This document shows positions 8,813 to 16,818 of a stretch of 64,000 nt of DNA, in pieces (the stretch's first letter is position 1; each line of letters opens with the position of its first letter). Below the pieces are notes generated by a model that had not been told where the DNA came from, did not search any database, and saw nothing but the letters and a program-made list of their open reading frames with translations. Source of the DNA: Dryocola sp032000125. Lineage in GTDB: Bacteria > Pseudomonadota > Gammaproteobacteria > Enterobacterales > Enterobacteriaceae. The position numbers and the translations under genes are program-made. The stretch lies in assembly GCA_032000125.1 (NCBI GenBank), contig DAMALH010000008.1:1-64000 (forward strand), written 5' to 3'.

Positions 8813-11800
8813 ATGGACGTCAGTCGCAGAAAGTTTTTTAAAATCTGCGCCGGCGGTATGGCAGGAACAACGGTAGCGGCTCTTGGTTTTGCGCCTCAAA
8901 CAGCGCTCGCGGAAACACGCAATTATAAATTACTGCGTGCCAAAGAGACTCGTAATACCTGTACCTATTGTGCCGTGGGTTGCGGTTTATTGATGTACAG
9001 TATGGCCGGCGACGGCTCGGGCAACGTTAAATCCAGCATTTTCCACGTCGAAGGCGATCCGGATCATCCGGTAAGCCGTGGCGCCCTGTGTCCGAAAGGC
9101 GCAGGCTCCCTTGATTATATCCACAGCGACAGCCGTCTCACCTGGCCTGAATACCGCGCGCCCGGCTCCGACAAGTGGCAGCGCATCTCCTGGGACGATG
9201 CCTTTGCGCGCATCGCTCGCCTGATGAAAGACGACCGCGACGCGAACTTCGTCGAGAAAAACGAACATGACGTCACGGTGAACCGCTGGCTTACCACCGG
9301 CATGCTCTGCGCCTCGGCCGCCAGTAACGAAAACGGCGCCCTGACCAATAAATTTGTGCGGGCGCTGGGTATCCTCGGCGTTGATAACCAGGCGCGCGTC
9401 TGACACGGACCAACGGTAGCAAGTCTTGCTCCAACATTTGGTCGCGGTGCCATGACGAACCACTGGATCGACATGAAAAATGCCAACGTTATCGTCGTGA
9501 TGGGCGGTAATGCGGCAGAAGCGCATCCTGTCGGTTTCCGCTGGGCGCTGGAAGCGCAAAAAAACAACGATGCCAAAATTGTCGTGGTCGATCCGCGCTT
9601 TACCCGTACTGCGTCAATTGCCGATGTCTATGCGCCTATCCGTTCGGGAACCGATATTACGTTCCTGCTGGGCGTGATCCTGTATCTGATTAATAACAAC
9701 AAAATTAACGCCGAATACGTTAAGCATTACACCAACGCCAGCCTGCTGGTGCGGGATGATTTTAGCTTTGACGACGGCCTGTTCAGCGGCTTTGACGCCG
9801 AGGCTCGGCAGTACGACAAAACAAGCTGGAACTACCAGTTTGATAGCGAAGGCGTCCCGCTACGCGATGATACGCTGAGCCATCCGCGCTGCGTCTGGAA
9901 TTTGCTGAAGCAGCACGTTTCCCGCTATACGCCGGACGTGGTGGAAAACATCTGCGGTACGCCGCAGGATGATTTCCTGACGGTGTGTGAAGTTCTGGCC
10001 TCCACAAGCGCCGTCGATCGCACCACCAGCTTCCTGTACGCGCTGGGCTGGACTCACCACACCGTGGGCGCGCAGAACATCCGCACCATGGCGATGATCC
10101 AGCTTCTGCTCGGCAATATGGGCATGCCTGGCGGGGGCGTTAACGCGCTACGCGGACACTCCAACGTGCAGGGCATGACCGATATCGGCCCGCTGGCAAC
10201 CACCTTACCGGGTTACCTTGCGCTGCCAAACGAAAAGCAGACCGACCTGCAAAGCTATCTCGACGCCAGCACGCCAAAAACGGTGGTGCCGGGGCAGATT
10301 AACTACTGGAGCAACTACCCTAAGTTCTTCGTCAGCCTGATGAAGCACCTCTACGGCGACGCCGCAACCCGCGAGAACCAGTGGGGCTACGACTGGCTGC
10401 CGAAGTGGGATCGGCCTTACGACGTGTTGCGCTACTTCGACATGATGCATCAGGGCAAAGTGAACGGCTATATCTGCCAGGGCTTTAACCCGATAGCGTC
10501 CACGCCGGATAAGAACAAGCTGGTTGCCTCGCTCAGCAAGCTGAAATACATGGTCGTTATCGATCCGCTGGTCACCGAAACCTCTAATTTCTGGCAGAAC
10601 CACGGTGAGATGAACGACGTGGACTCCGCCAGTATTCAGACCGAGGTCTTCCGTCTGCCCTCCACCTGCTTCGCGGAAGAAGACGGCTGCATCGTTAACT
10701 CCGGTCGCTGGATGCAGTGGCACTGGAAAGGCGCGGACGCCCCGGGCGAAGCGCGCACCGACGGGCAGATACTGGCTGGCCTGCTCCATCACCTGCGCGA
10801 GCTTTATCGCAAGGAAGGCGGCAAAGGCATCGAGCCGCTGATGAATATGAGCTGGAATTATGACCAGTTCTTCCACCCTTCTTCTGAAGAAGTGGCGAAA
10901 GAAAACAACGGCTACGCGCTGGCGGATCTGTACGACGATAACGGCAACCTGCTGCGCAGGAAAGGCGAGCTGCTGGACTCCTTCGCACAGATGCGCGACG
11001 ACGGCACCACCGCTTCAGGCTGCTGGATTTACGCCGGGAGCTGGACGGAGGATGGCAACCGCATGGCAAACCGCGACAACGCGGATCCGTCCGGGCTTGG
11101 CACCACGCTCGGCTGGGGCTGGGCATGGCCGATGAACCGCCGCATCCTGTATAACCGCGCCTCTGCGGATTCGAAGGGCAAGCCGTGGGATGCAAAACGT
11201 CCGCTTATCCAATGGAACGGCCAAAAATGGGTTGGCTATGACATCCCGGACTACAACAACTCGCCGCCGGAAGCGAACGTTGGGCCGTTTATCATGCAAC
11301 AGGAGGGCCTGGGGCGGCTGTTCGCGCTTAATAAGCTGGCGGAAGGACCGTTCCCGGAGCACTACGAGCCGTATGAAACGCCGCTGGGTACCAACCCGCT
11401 CCACCCTAACGTGGTGTCCAATCCGGTAGTCCGTATTTTCGAGGCCGACGCGCAGCGCCTGGGGACGCATAAGGAGTTCCCATACGTGGGGACGACCTAT
11501 CGTCTGACGGAGCACTTCCATACCTGGACCAAGCACGCGCGGCTTAACGCCATCGCGCAGCCGGAACAGTTTGTGGAAATCAGCGAAGGGCTGGCAAGGG
11601 CGAAAGGCATCATTACCGGCGATACCGTAAAGGTCAGCAACAAGCGCGGCTTTATTCGTGCGAAGGCTGTGGTCACGCCGCGTATCAGGACGCTGAACGT
11701 GAACGGTCAGCAGGTGGAAACCGTCGGTATTCCGCTGCACTGGGGTTTTGAAGGCAAGACGCAAAAAGGCTATCTGGCCAACACGCTGACGCCTGCCGTA

Positions 11801-11863
11801 GGCGATGCCAACTCCCAGACGCCGGAATTTAAGGCGTTCCTGGTCAACCTCGAAAAGGCTTAA
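8813..11863 (+). CDS. fdnG: formate dehydrogenase-N alpha subunit, selenocysteine at UGA 9401-9403
   Basis: The frame from ATG 8813 to 11863 encodes 1016 residues, matching FdnG, if the in-frame TGA at 9401-9403 is read as selenocysteine (codon 197). The surrounding residues, QARV-Sec-HGPTVASLAPTFG, are those around the active-site selenocysteine of FdnG. The N-terminus MDVSRRKFFKICAGG is a twin-arginine signal ending near ALA, so the subunit works in the periplasm. A CTYCAVGCG motif binds the [4Fe-4S] cluster and the rest binds molybdopterin guanine dinucleotide. It oxidises formate to CO2 and passes electrons to FdnH and FdnI for anaerobic nitrate respiration. GAGGT precedes the ATG. The gene is first in fdnGHI. 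Confidence 0.97.
9401..9445 (+). other. selenocysteine codon and SECIS-type hairpin
   Basis: The TGA at 9401-9403 is followed within about 40 nt by a small stem, AGCAA-GTC-TTGCT (about 9418-9430). This is the position of the bacterial SECIS element read by SelB. Its apical AGTCT resembles the GGTCT of E. coli fdnG. The residues it encodes are conserved too. Confidence 0.85.
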
Positions 11864-11875
11864 GGGAGCGAAACT

Positions 11876-12760
11876 ATGGCATTGCAAACTCAGGACATTA
11901 TCAAACGTTCCGCCACCAACGACCTGACGCCTTCGCCCAGGGCGCGCGACTACAAAGACGAGGTGGCCAAGCTCATCGACGTCTCCAGTTGCATCGGCTG
12001 CAAAGGCTGCCAGGTCGCCTGCTCGGAGTGGAACGACATCCGCGATGAAGTGGGGCATTGCGTGGGGGTGTACGACAACCCTACCGATCTTAGCGCCAAA
12101 TCCTGGACGGTGATGCGTTTTAGCGAAACCACCCGCAACGGCAAGCTGGAATGGCTCATTCGTAAAGACGGCTGCATGCACTGTGCGGACCCGGGCTGCC
12201 TGAAAGCCTGCCCGTCCGCCGGCGCAATTGTCCAGTACGCTAACGGTATCGTGGATTTTCAGCCAGAACACTGTATCGGCTGCGGCTACTGCATCTCCGG
12301 CTGCCCGTTCAGCGTGCCTCGTCTCAATAAAGAGGATAACAGGGTCTATAAATGCACCCTGTGCGTCGATCGGGTAAGCGTGGGTCAGGAGCCCGCCTGC
12401 GTGAAAACCTGCCCGACCGGCGCTATCCACTTTGGCACCAAAAAGGCCATGCTGGAGGTTGCTGAACAGCGCATTCATCAGCTGAAAAAGCGCGGCTATG
12501 TGAATGCGGGTCTGTATAACCCCGCAGGCGTGGGCGGCACCCACGTGATGTACGTTCTGCATCACGCCGACCAGCCGGAGCTGTATCACAGCCTGCCGAA
12601 AGCACCGCAGATTGATATAGCCGTTAGCCTGTGGAAAGGAATACTGAAACCGCTGTCGGCGGCAGGCTTTATCGCCACCTTCGCCGGACTGATATTCCAC
12701 TATATCGGCGTTGGGCCGAACGAAGAGGTGGATGAAGACGAGGAGGAACACCATGATTAA
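11876..12760 (+). CDS. fdnH: formate dehydrogenase-N iron-sulfur beta subunit
   Basis: 294 residues, as in E. coli FdnH. Several ferredoxin-like cysteine motifs are visible (CIGCKGCQVAC, CMHCADPGCLKAC, CIGCGYCISGCPF, CTLCVDRV...CVKTCPTGAI). They bind four [4Fe-4S] clusters that carry electrons from FdnG to the cytochrome. A hydrophobic helix near residues 255-275 anchors it at the periplasmic face, followed by an acidic tail. GGGAGCG precedes the ATG, 12 nt after the fdnG stop. The end overlaps the fdnI start by 8 nt. Confidence 0.96.
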   Translation: MALQTQDIIKRSATNDLTPSPRARDYKDEVAKLIDVSSCIGCKGCQVACSEWNDIRDEVGHCVGVYDNPTDLSAKSWTVMRFSETTRNGKLEWLIRKDGCMHCADPGCLKACPSAGAIVQYANGIVDFQPEHCIGCGYCISGCPFSVPRLNKEDNRVYKCTLCVDRVSVGQEPACVKTCPTGAIHFGTKKAMLEVAEQRIHQLKKRGYVNAGLYNPAGVGGTHVMYVLHHADQPELYHSLPKAPQIDIAVSLWKGILKPLSAAGFIATFAGLIFHYIGVGPNEEVDEDEEEHHD

Positions 12761-13409
12761 GAAGAGCAGGATGATTATCAGGACGAAATTTATCGACCGC
12801 GCCTGTCACTGGACGGTGGTTATCTGTTTCTTCCTGGTGTCGCTCTCCGGCATCGCGCTGTTCTTCCCCACGCTGCAATGGCTTACGGAAACCTTCGGCA
12901 CGCCGCAAATGGGGCGCATTTTGCATCCCTTCTTTGGCGTGCTGATTTTCGTGGCGCTGATGTTTATGTTCGTGCGTTTTGTTCATCACAACATTCCCGA
13001 TCGCCACGACTGGCCGTGGGTAAAGGGAATCGTTGAGGTGCTTAAAGGCAACGAGCATAAGGTGGCAAAGGTTGGCAAATACAACGCCGGGCAAAAGATG
13101 ATGTTCTGGACCATCATGAGCATGATTTTCGTGCTGCTGGTGACCGGCGTTATCATCTGGCGGCCGTATTTTGCGGATTTCTTCCCTATCAAAGTCGTGC
13201 GTTATAGCCTGCTTATCCACGCCACCACGGCGATTATTTTGATCCACGCCATTCTTATCCATATGTATATGGCGTTCTGGGTAAAAGGCTCGATTAAGGG
13301 CATGATCGTCGGCAAAGTAAGCCGCCGCTGGGCGCAGAAACACCATCCGCGCTGGTATCGTGAAGTTGAAGCCGCAGAAGCAAAGAAAGAGAGCGCCGAG
13401 GGGCTGTAG
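12753..13409 (+). CDS. fdnI: formate dehydrogenase-N cytochrome b556 gamma subunit
   Basis: The ATG at 12753 has an AGGAGG ribosome-binding site (12741-12746) inside fdnH and gives 218 residues. An earlier in-frame start at 12711 would lie within fdnH. Four membrane helices are visible. The conserved histidines that ligate two haems b lie in DRACHWTV, ILHPFFG and LIHAILIHMYMAF. The protein takes electrons from FdnH and reduces menaquinone at the cytoplasmic side, which generates proton-motive force. It is the last gene of fdnGHI and is followed by a strong terminator. Confidence 0.96.
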   Translation: MIKKSRMIIRTKFIDRACHWTVVICFFLVSLSGIALFFPTLQWLTETFGTPQMGRILHPFFGVLIFVALMFMFVRFVHHNIPDRHDWPWVKGIVEVLKGNEHKVAKVGKYNAGQKMMFWTIMSMIFVLLVTGVIIWRPYFADFFPIKVVRYSLLIHATTAIILIHAILIHMYMAFWVKGSIKGMIVGKVSRRWAQKHHPRWYREVEAAEAKKESAEGL

Positions 13410-13469
13410 TTCTCAGGGAAAAGAGAATCCGCCTCAGCGTTTACAGGCTGCCTGTAAAGCCTTGAACAA

Positions 13470-13499
13470 AATAACCCGCCGAGGCGGGTTATTTATTTT
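13470..13499 (+). terminator. Rho-independent terminator after fdnI
   Basis: An 11-bp stem AATAACCCGCC/GGCGGGTTATT is followed by TTATTTTC, the expected end of the fdnGHI transcript. Confidence 0.85.
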
Positions 13500-13552
13500 C
13501 GCGCTCGGCAGGCGATAAATAACTGTAGCCTACGGTTTAAAAGGCCGTTGCG

Positions 13553-13760
13553 CTTCCAGGTTAGCTGTGCGGCAGTGCACACGACCCGGCCGGTACGGAC
13601 GGGGAGCCGAAGTTTCTAGGCTGCCTGTACGGCAGTGCACCGCTTGATGGCATTAACGGCTGTAGCTCTGCATTTCTAAGCTGCCTGTACGGCAGTGAAC
13701 TACCAGCGAACAGGTCATGGTTAAGAGGGATATTTCTAAGCTGCCTGTACGGCAGTGAAC
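13553..13760 (-). CRISPR. orphan type I-F CRISPR array, 4 repeats and 3 spacers
   Basis: Four 28-bp repeats occur at exact 60-bp spacing (13553-13580, 13613-13640, 13673-13700, 13733-13760), separated by three unique 32-bp spacers. On the minus strand the two right-hand repeats are identical. They begin GTTCACTGCCGTACAGGC and end AGCTTAGAAA, the canonical subtype I-F repeat. The third has two changes and the leftmost has several, which marks the degenerate distal end. The leader is therefore on the right (13761 onward, AT-rich) and transcription runs leftward. Repeat length, spacer length and sequence all fit I-F. No cas1, cas2-3 or cas5-8 gene is in the window, so processing would need Cas6f/Csy4 encoded elsewhere, or the array is a relic. 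Confidence 0.95.
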
Positions 13761-14143
13761 AGGAACAATATACCGATAAGCTGTTAATTAACAATAACTA
13801 AACCTTATTTGATTCTTTAGCCCCTGATTTTCACTCTTCTTGGAATGCCCTTATAAATCAATTGGTTAGCCTAAGCATCAAAATTAGGGTTTGAATCACT
13901 TATTCAAACCACAACCTTCTCCGTGTGGGTGAAAGTCTGGCTTATCGCAGTGCGAAAGCAGCATCGTTTCCGGGACTTGTTTCCTATACTTCTAACATGT
14001 CGTTCCACGGTTTATGGTTACGTCCTGCCCTGAAGCTGTGCGAATGCGGCCCGTTCAGGGAGCGGGACGATAAAATTACTGGCACCTTCAGCCGTTGTGT
14101 TGTCCATGTTTACCCGGCAGCTTATGCCGAAAGGGAGGAAGAA
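13761..14143. other. AT-rich CRISPR leader side and non-coding spacer before the cupin gene
   Basis: 383 bases with no supported gene. Bases 13761-13860 are AT-rich, as expected of a CRISPR leader read on the minus strand. A perfect 8-bp hairpin GGTTTGAA/TTCAAACC lies at 13888-13910. The frame of the cupin gene is open upstream to 13925, but the ribosome-binding site and homology begin only at 14144. The open stretch (LCECGPFRERDD and on) may be an eroded gene end. Confidence 0.5.
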
Positions 14144-14572
14144 GTGGAAGATAAACTGAAAATTACCCCAGCGGGCTCCCAGCCTTCTCAGACCGGACCG
14201 GAAAATTACTTTACCGGCCGGGTACGTATTGATGCGCCTTTTCAGGCTATAGCACCAGCACGCGTTGGCGGAGCGGCAATCACCTTTGAACCAGGCGCTC
14301 GCACGGCATGGCATACCCACCCCCTTGGTCAAACGTTGATTGTTACGCATGGACGCGGTTGGCTACAGGAATGGGGCCATCCGATAAAAGAGATAAACCA
14401 GGGCGATGTTGTCTGGATCCCGGAAGATGTTAAACACTGGCACGGCGCCACGCCTGACAATGCGATGACTCATATCGCCATCGCGGAATCCCTTAACGGC
14501 AGTCCCGTCGAGTGGATGGAGCACGTCAGTGACGATCAGTACAATAACGAACGAGTCATTCAGGAGAAATAA
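14144..14572 (+). CDS. small manganese-type cupin protein (hydroxynitrile-lyase-like family)
   Basis: The GTG at 14144 follows a GGGAGG site at 14133-14138 and gives 142 residues, a typical single-cupin length; the longer frame from 13925 adds unsupported sequence. Residues about 49-64 read RTAWHTHPLGQTLIVT and a later HWHG supplies another histidine. These are the metal ligands of small cupins such as the manganese hydroxynitrile lyase of Granulicella, whose motifs it resembles closely (FTGRVRID, GGAAITFEPGARTAWHTHPLGQ, DEQY-like end). The natural substrate of this family is not established, so catalysis is not assigned. The product is cytoplasmic. It lies alone between the CRISPR array and the DUF2946 gene. 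Confidence 0.8.
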   Translation: MEDKLKITPAGSQPSQTGPENYFTGRVRIDAPFQAIAPARVGGAAITFEPGARTAWHTHPLGQTLIVTHGRGWLQEWGHPIKEINQGDVVWIPEDVKHWHGATPDNAMTHIAIAESLNGSPVEWMEHVSDDQYNNERVIQEK

Positions 14573-14721
14573 CCAAGAAGAAGGCGGCACTGCCCTTTGC
14601 CGCCAGCTTTTTGCGCCGTGCCGCGCATCCTGAGTCGCTAAGCAGGCGAGTTACTTTTAACAATTCATTTCCACCAGGGTACAATCGGGCAACAGTATTA
14701 TCAATACGGCGGACGGCCCGA

Positions 14722-15156
14722 TTGTTTTCGCTCTTCTCCTTCTCTCGCCATAAATGGCCTTCGGCAATCGCGCTTCTGGCGATGCTGATGCTTTTTATCG
14801 CGCCGGTGATTTCAAAATCACTGGAGCACAGGCGTGCGGCGGAGAAAAGCGGTCATGCTGAACACCATATGATGGCCCACGCCAGCGGCATGATGATGGA
14901 TATGGGCCCGATGGAAATGCCCTCATCTTCCCATTTGCTGCCGGGCGTAGGTGCGTCACTGATGGACGATATTGCCTGCGGATACTGCCAGCTTTTGCTG
15001 CACGTGCCCCTTATCGTCTGGCTGTTTATTCCCCTCATCTGGCTTGCGTGGCGTATTACGCGCGCCCCGCCGCCTGCGGTTATCGCACCGCTGCTGGCCC
15101 AGCATGATGACGCCAAAGCCCAGCCGCGCGCGCCTCCTGTCGCCCTGTTTCGTTAA
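14722..15156 (+). CDS. DUF2946 His/Met-rich membrane protein
   Basis: The start is uncertain. TTG at 14722 is chosen because similarity to the family begins there; TTG at 14611 or ATG at 14779 are alternatives, and none has a strong ribosome-binding site. The product (about 144 residues) has a first hydrophobic helix (SAIALLAMLMLFIAPVISKSLE). A periplasmic-type loop rich in histidine and methionine follows (HAEHHMMAHASGMMMDMGPM). A CGYCQLLLH motif comes next and then a second helix (LIVWLFIPLIWLAW). Such His/Met clusters bind copper in other proteins. DUF2946 genes often lie beside PepSY proteins or TonB receptors, so copper handling is a reasonable inference. The PepSY gene follows after 43 nt. 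Confidence 0.72.
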   Translation: MFSLFSFSRHKWPSAIALLAMLMLFIAPVISKSLEHRRAAEKSGHAEHHMMAHASGMMMDMGPMEMPSSSHLLPGVGASLMDDIACGYCQLLLHVPLIVWLFIPLIWLAWRITRAPPPAVIAPLLAQHDDAKAQPRAPPVALFR

Positions 15157-15199
15157 AACACTTCCACATTTAACGTAATGGCTATGCCACAGGATAACT

Positions 15200-16579
15200 A
15201 TGTCTTCCCAACACTCTCAGCTCGCCTGTCGTGGCGCGCTGCTGACGCTTTTGCGTCGCCTGCACTTTTACATCGGCCTGTTCGTTGGCCCTTTTATTTT
15301 TATTGCCGCTCTTACCGGCACGCTGTATGTGCTGACGCCTCAGATTGAGAACGCGCTTTATCATCAAGCTTTGTATGCCGAAGCGGACGGCCCGCCAAAA
15401 ACGCTTGCTCAACAGATAGCCGCCGCACGTAAATATATTGGCGAAGATGCCAGCATTTACGCGGTGCGCCCGGCTCCCGGTCCTGGGGATACTACCCGCG
15501 TGCAGTTTGTCGATCCTGCGCTTGGGGCATCTGAATCCCGCGCGATTTTTATCTCTCCTTCCACGCTTGCGGTTAAAGGAGACATGACCGTCTACGGCAC
15601 CAGCGGCGTGCTGCCGCTACGTACGTGGCTGGATCAGTTTCACCGCGGGTTGCTGCTGGGTGATACGGGGCGACTTTACAGCGAACTTGCGGCATCCTGG
15701 CTGTGGGTGGCGGCTCTGGGCGGCGTGGTGCTCTGGTTAACCTCCCGCCCGAAGAGAAAGCTGAAAGTGCGGCATACTCCGCAAACGAAAGCCCGGCACT
15801 GGCACATCACCCTCGGGGCGTTCCTGCTGCTCGGGCTGATGTTTTTCTCCGCTACCGGGCTTACGTGGTCACAGTGGGCGGGCGGCAATATCGATAAGCT
15901 GCGTAGCGAACTGGGCTGGATGACTCCCCAGGTAAACACTGCGCTAACCCCGCAAACCGGCCATCAGCATCACGATCCTCATGCCGAACATCATGGAATG
16001 ATGACTGGAATGGTGATGCCTGCCGCCGCAGATGAAAGCTGGGATCGCGTACTCAACGCGGCACGCACGGCGGGAATTGAATCGGATAAGCTTGAAATCC
16101 GCCCGTCTCAGGCGGCAGATAAAGCCTGGACGGTAACCGAAATCGATCGGGCATGGCCTACGCATGTTGATGCGGCGGCCGTTTCTCCGCTCGGCTTTAC
16201 CGTTGTCGATCGGGTTCGTTTTGCCGATTTTCCATTGATTGCCAAACTCACCCGCTGGGGTGTGGACGCGCATATGGGCGTGCTGTTCGGACTGCCTAAC
16301 CAACTGCTGCTGGCGGCGTTTGGTTTGGGTTTGTGCGCAATGATTGTGCTTGGTTACCGGATGTGGTGGCTGCGCCGTCCTGCGGCCTCTGCAAATAATC
16401 CTGCGCAGACGCTGAGCGGGGCATGGCTTGCATTACCGCTTGCCTGGCGCGCAGGCGCGCTGTTGATTGCCATCCTGCTCGGTTACTGCCTGCCGGTGAT
16501 GGGCGTGAGCCTGCTGCTGTTTGTCGCCGTAGACGTGGCGCGCTGGCGCCTGCAAACGCTTCGTTTACAGCCGTCATAA
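15200..16579 (+). CDS. PepSY-associated TM domain protein with a His/Met-rich loop
   Basis: A 459-residue inner-membrane protein of the PepSY-TM (PiuB-like) family. An N-terminal helix (LHFYIGLFVGPFIFIAALTGTLYVLTP, about residues 21-47) carries the family histidine. Two periplasmic PepSY-like regions alternate with further helices, and a LDQFHRGLLLGDTGR signature is present. A loop near residues 254-275 (HQHHDPHAEHH, then MMTGMVMP) could bind metal. Members have been linked to iron-siderophore or copper reduction at the inner membrane, but no activity is proven. The DUF2946 partner upstream shares the same His/Met character, which suggests one functional unit. Confidence 0.85.
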   Translation: MSSQHSQLACRGALLTLLRRLHFYIGLFVGPFIFIAALTGTLYVLTPQIENALYHQALYAEADGPPKTLAQQIAAARKYIGEDASIYAVRPAPGPGDTTRVQFVDPALGASESRAIFISPSTLAVKGDMTVYGTSGVLPLRTWLDQFHRGLLLGDTGRLYSELAASWLWVAALGGVVLWLTSRPKRKLKVRHTPQTKARHWHITLGAFLLLGLMFFSATGLTWSQWAGGNIDKLRSELGWMTPQVNTALTPQTGHQHHDPHAEHHGMMTGMVMPAAADESWDRVLNAARTAGIESDKLEIRPSQAADKAWTVTEIDRAWPTHVDAAAVSPLGFTVVDRVRFADFPLIAKLTRWGVDAHMGVLFGLPNQLLLAAFGLGLCAMIVLGYRMWWLRRPAASANNPAQTLSGAWLALPLAWRAGALLIAILLGYCLPVMGVSLLLFVAVDVARWRLQTLRLQPS

Positions 16580-16595
16580 CCGTTCCCCTCAATCT

Positions 16596-16620
16596 GCCCT
16601 CTTCCCCAAAGGAAGAGGGC
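16596..16620 (+). terminator. hairpin after the PepSY gene
   Basis: Perfect 10-bp stem GCCCTCTTCC/GGAAGAGGGC with a 5-base loop. It has only a weak T content downstream. It belongs to the CCCTCT-type hairpins also seen at 53044 and 63961. Confidence 0.6.
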
Positions 16621-16635
16621 TTCCGCAGTGCCAAA

Positions 16636-16650
16636 ATTGGTCCTACCAAT
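16636..16650. promoter_or_regulatory. LldR operator O1
   Basis: ATTGGTCCTACCAAT, a palindrome of the type bound by LldR upstream of lldP. The identical 15-mer recurs 125 bases downstream. Confidence 0.85.
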
Positions 16651-16760
16651 GCTTCTGAAAACGTGACCCCTTTGCGCAATACGGCAAAAAACCCAACATA
16701 AATATTGCTACCGGTTAACACAAAGTTAACCATAAGCCATCATTTAGCCTACATCAGCCC

Positions 16761-16775
16761 ATTGGTCCTACCAAT
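16761..16775. promoter_or_regulatory. LldR operator O2
   Basis: Second exact copy of ATTGGTCCTACCAAT, 44 nt before the lldP start. Two operators flanking the promoter fit the looping repression and lactate-triggered activation described for E. coli lldPRD. Confidence 0.85.
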
Positions 16776-16818
16776 CAGGCAAAAAATAATAAGCACGTCA
16801 CGTTACGGAGAACGCTCT

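Noticed and set aside
9401..9403. In-frame stop splitting the formate dehydrogenase gene (possible pseudogene or frameshift)
   Set aside because: The TGA sits at the known selenocysteine position, with a SECIS-type hairpin and uninterrupted FdnG similarity on both sides.
11015..12754. 579-residue open frame antisense to fdnG/fdnH
   Set aside because: No ribosome-binding site or recognisable domain; long antisense frames are expected opposite GC-rich genes, and the sense genes are certain.
13440..13458. Palindrome TTTACAGG-CTG-CCTGTAAA as a further CRISPR repeat
   Set aside because: It shares only CTGCCTGTA with the repeat and is not in the 60-bp register.
13493..13552. Fifth, more degenerate CRISPR repeat to the left of the array
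   Set aside because: The 28 bases one period further left show no convincing match and overlap the fdnI terminator tail.
13553..13760. Array as part of a Tn7-like CRISPR-associated transposon
   Set aside because: No tns, tniQ or cas gene and no matching ends are visible in the window.
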